DNA of 40,432 nt. Origin: Fimbriimonadaceae bacterium. Lineage in GTDB: Bacteria; Armatimonadota; Fimbriimonadia; Fimbriimonadales; Fimbriimonadaceae. Below are positions 39,928 to 40,432 of the stretch, in pieces. The notes under the pieces were generated by a model. That model was not told where the DNA came from, ran no database searches, and saw only the letters and a program-made list of their open reading frames with translations. The translations under genes were made by a program, and so were the position numbers. Position 1 is the stretch's first letter; every line of letters begins with the position of its first letter. The stretch spans positions 1 to 40,432 of the forward strand of contig JAHBTC010000012.1 in the NCBI GenBank assembly GCA_019638835.1, given 5' to 3'.

Positions 39928-40432
39928 ACGGGCTACTCCCTCCTGATCGCCTCACCCACATCATAGAGCGACCGGCAACGTCCGGTTCATTTGGGCCTGA
40001 TTTGCCTTTGGATCCAAGAATCGTGACGGCGCTCTCGGGCCGTGGTATCTCGAGTCTCTTCACCCACCAAGCAGAGGCCATCGAGGCTGTGAGGAGCGGT
40101 CAAGATGTTTTGATTACAACTGGCACCGGGAGTGGAAAGAGCCTTTGCTATCAGATCCCTATCCTGGAGATGGCACTGAGAGAACCTCGTGGACGTGCCC
40201 TCCTACTTTTCCCCACGAAGGCTTTGGCGCAAGATCAGTTTCAGTCTCTTGACCAGTTCCTGCCTGGCGAGGGGGTCGGTGTCGCCACTTACGATGGCGA
40301 TACTCCGGCAAGCGCAAGGGCGCGAGTCAGGAAAGGCGCGCAAATCATTCTCACAAACCCGGATATGCTCCATGTCGGCATTCTCCCGAATCATGAGCCG
40401 TGGCAGTCCTTTCTCCGGCACCTTCGTTACGT
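39921..40432 (+). CDS. DEAD/DEAH-box helicase, YprA/MrfA-like, 3' end cut off by window
   Basis: A 170-codon frame open to the window end, from a GTG at 39921 that overlaps the tatC end by seven bases. It has a Q-motif-like Gln50 ('[11 protein letters not shown]'), Walker A '[15 protein letters not shown]' (66-80), motif Ia '[13 protein letters not shown]' and motif '[14 protein letters not shown]'. This combination, with '[10 protein letters not shown]' and 'TNPDMLH.GILP', is that of the YprA/MrfA branch (mitomycin repair helicase with C-terminal DUF1998). The distal domains are not in the window, so the full domain makeup is unseen. A start somewhat downstream is possible. Confidence 0.82.
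   Translation, partial: MLDGLLPPDRLTHIIERPATSGSFGPDLPLDPRIVTALSGRGISSLFTHQAEAIEAVRSGQDVLITTGTGSGKSLCYQIPILEMALREPRGRALLLFPTKALAQDQFQSLDQFLPGEGVGVATYDGDTPASARARVRKGAQIILTNPDMLHVGILPNHEPWQSFLRHLRY

Noticed and set aside
1-40432. CRISPR arrays, IS elements, rRNA, phage structural genes
   Set aside because: Scanned both strands by eye for evenly spaced repeats, transposase motifs and rRNA signatures; none seen.

Overview
The window looks like a chromosomal segment of a free-living, aerobic, menaquinone-using bacterium with an outer membrane. The signs are a PEP-CTERM protein, a Wza-type polysaccharide export protein, an alternative complex III, an A2-type caa3 oxidase and many lipoproteins or signal peptides. 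The gene mix and protein style (a CtaA-CtaB fusion, tandem secreted c-type cytochromes, an unknown Gly-rich secreted protein) remind me most of Armatimonadota, class Fimbriimonadia. That is a guess from recognition, not a measured placement.

Layout. (1) 1-980 holds the 3' part of a TPR/thioredoxin-fold gene. (2) 1032-3277 is a small island: an intact tRNA-Ala(CGC) at its right end and an exact 49-bp copy of that tRNA's 3' part at its left end. Between them lie a QueD-like gene, a coupled and apparently frameshifted peptidase-tail gene and a PEP-CTERM protein, with no integrase. (3) 3337-6420 is a GH78 alpha-L-rhamnosidase. (4) 6424-8729 (minus) is a three-gene operon: NAGPA-type phosphodiester glycosidase, family-2 glycosyltransferase and SAM methyltransferase. 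(5) 8941-24012 is a compact respiratory supercluster on the plus strand: ctaA-ctaB fusion, actABCDEF, a one-TM protein, sco, coxB, coxA, coxC, coxD. (6) 24009-28538 holds plsC and purN, a PhyH dioxygenase, an ALDH7-type aldehyde dehydrogenase and a DgkA/YegS-like lipid kinase. (7) 28588-30113 has two tandem paralogous secreted monoheme cytochromes, the second fused to a DUF2231 membrane domain. (8) 30173-30267 is a selenocysteine tRNA. (9) 30382-33825 (minus) has a Wza-like export protein, then rsmI and a SurA/PpiD-like foldase. (10) 33959-37359 has lexA, a small lipoprotein and a UvrD/PcrA helicase with a striking palindrome over its start codon. (11) 37491-40432 has a secreted Gly-rich protein, tatC and the 5' part of a YprA/MrfA-like helicase.

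How it works together. The supercluster encodes a nearly complete terminal branch of respiration. ActABCDEF would oxidise menaquinol and pass electrons to the caa3-type oxidase, whose subunit II carries its own cytochrome c domain. Sco would serve copper delivery to CuA, and the CtaA-CtaB fusion would make heme O and heme A for the oxidase. Start/stop overlaps of 1-8 nt through most of the cluster argue for one co-translated transcript.

The most unusual items are the tRNA-bounded integrase-less island, the tRNA-Sec without visible selenoprotein or sel genes, the tandem cytochrome/EF-hand/DUF2231 pair, and the perfect dyad at the uvrD start next to lexA. I see no CRISPR array, insertion sequence, rRNA or prophage structural gene.
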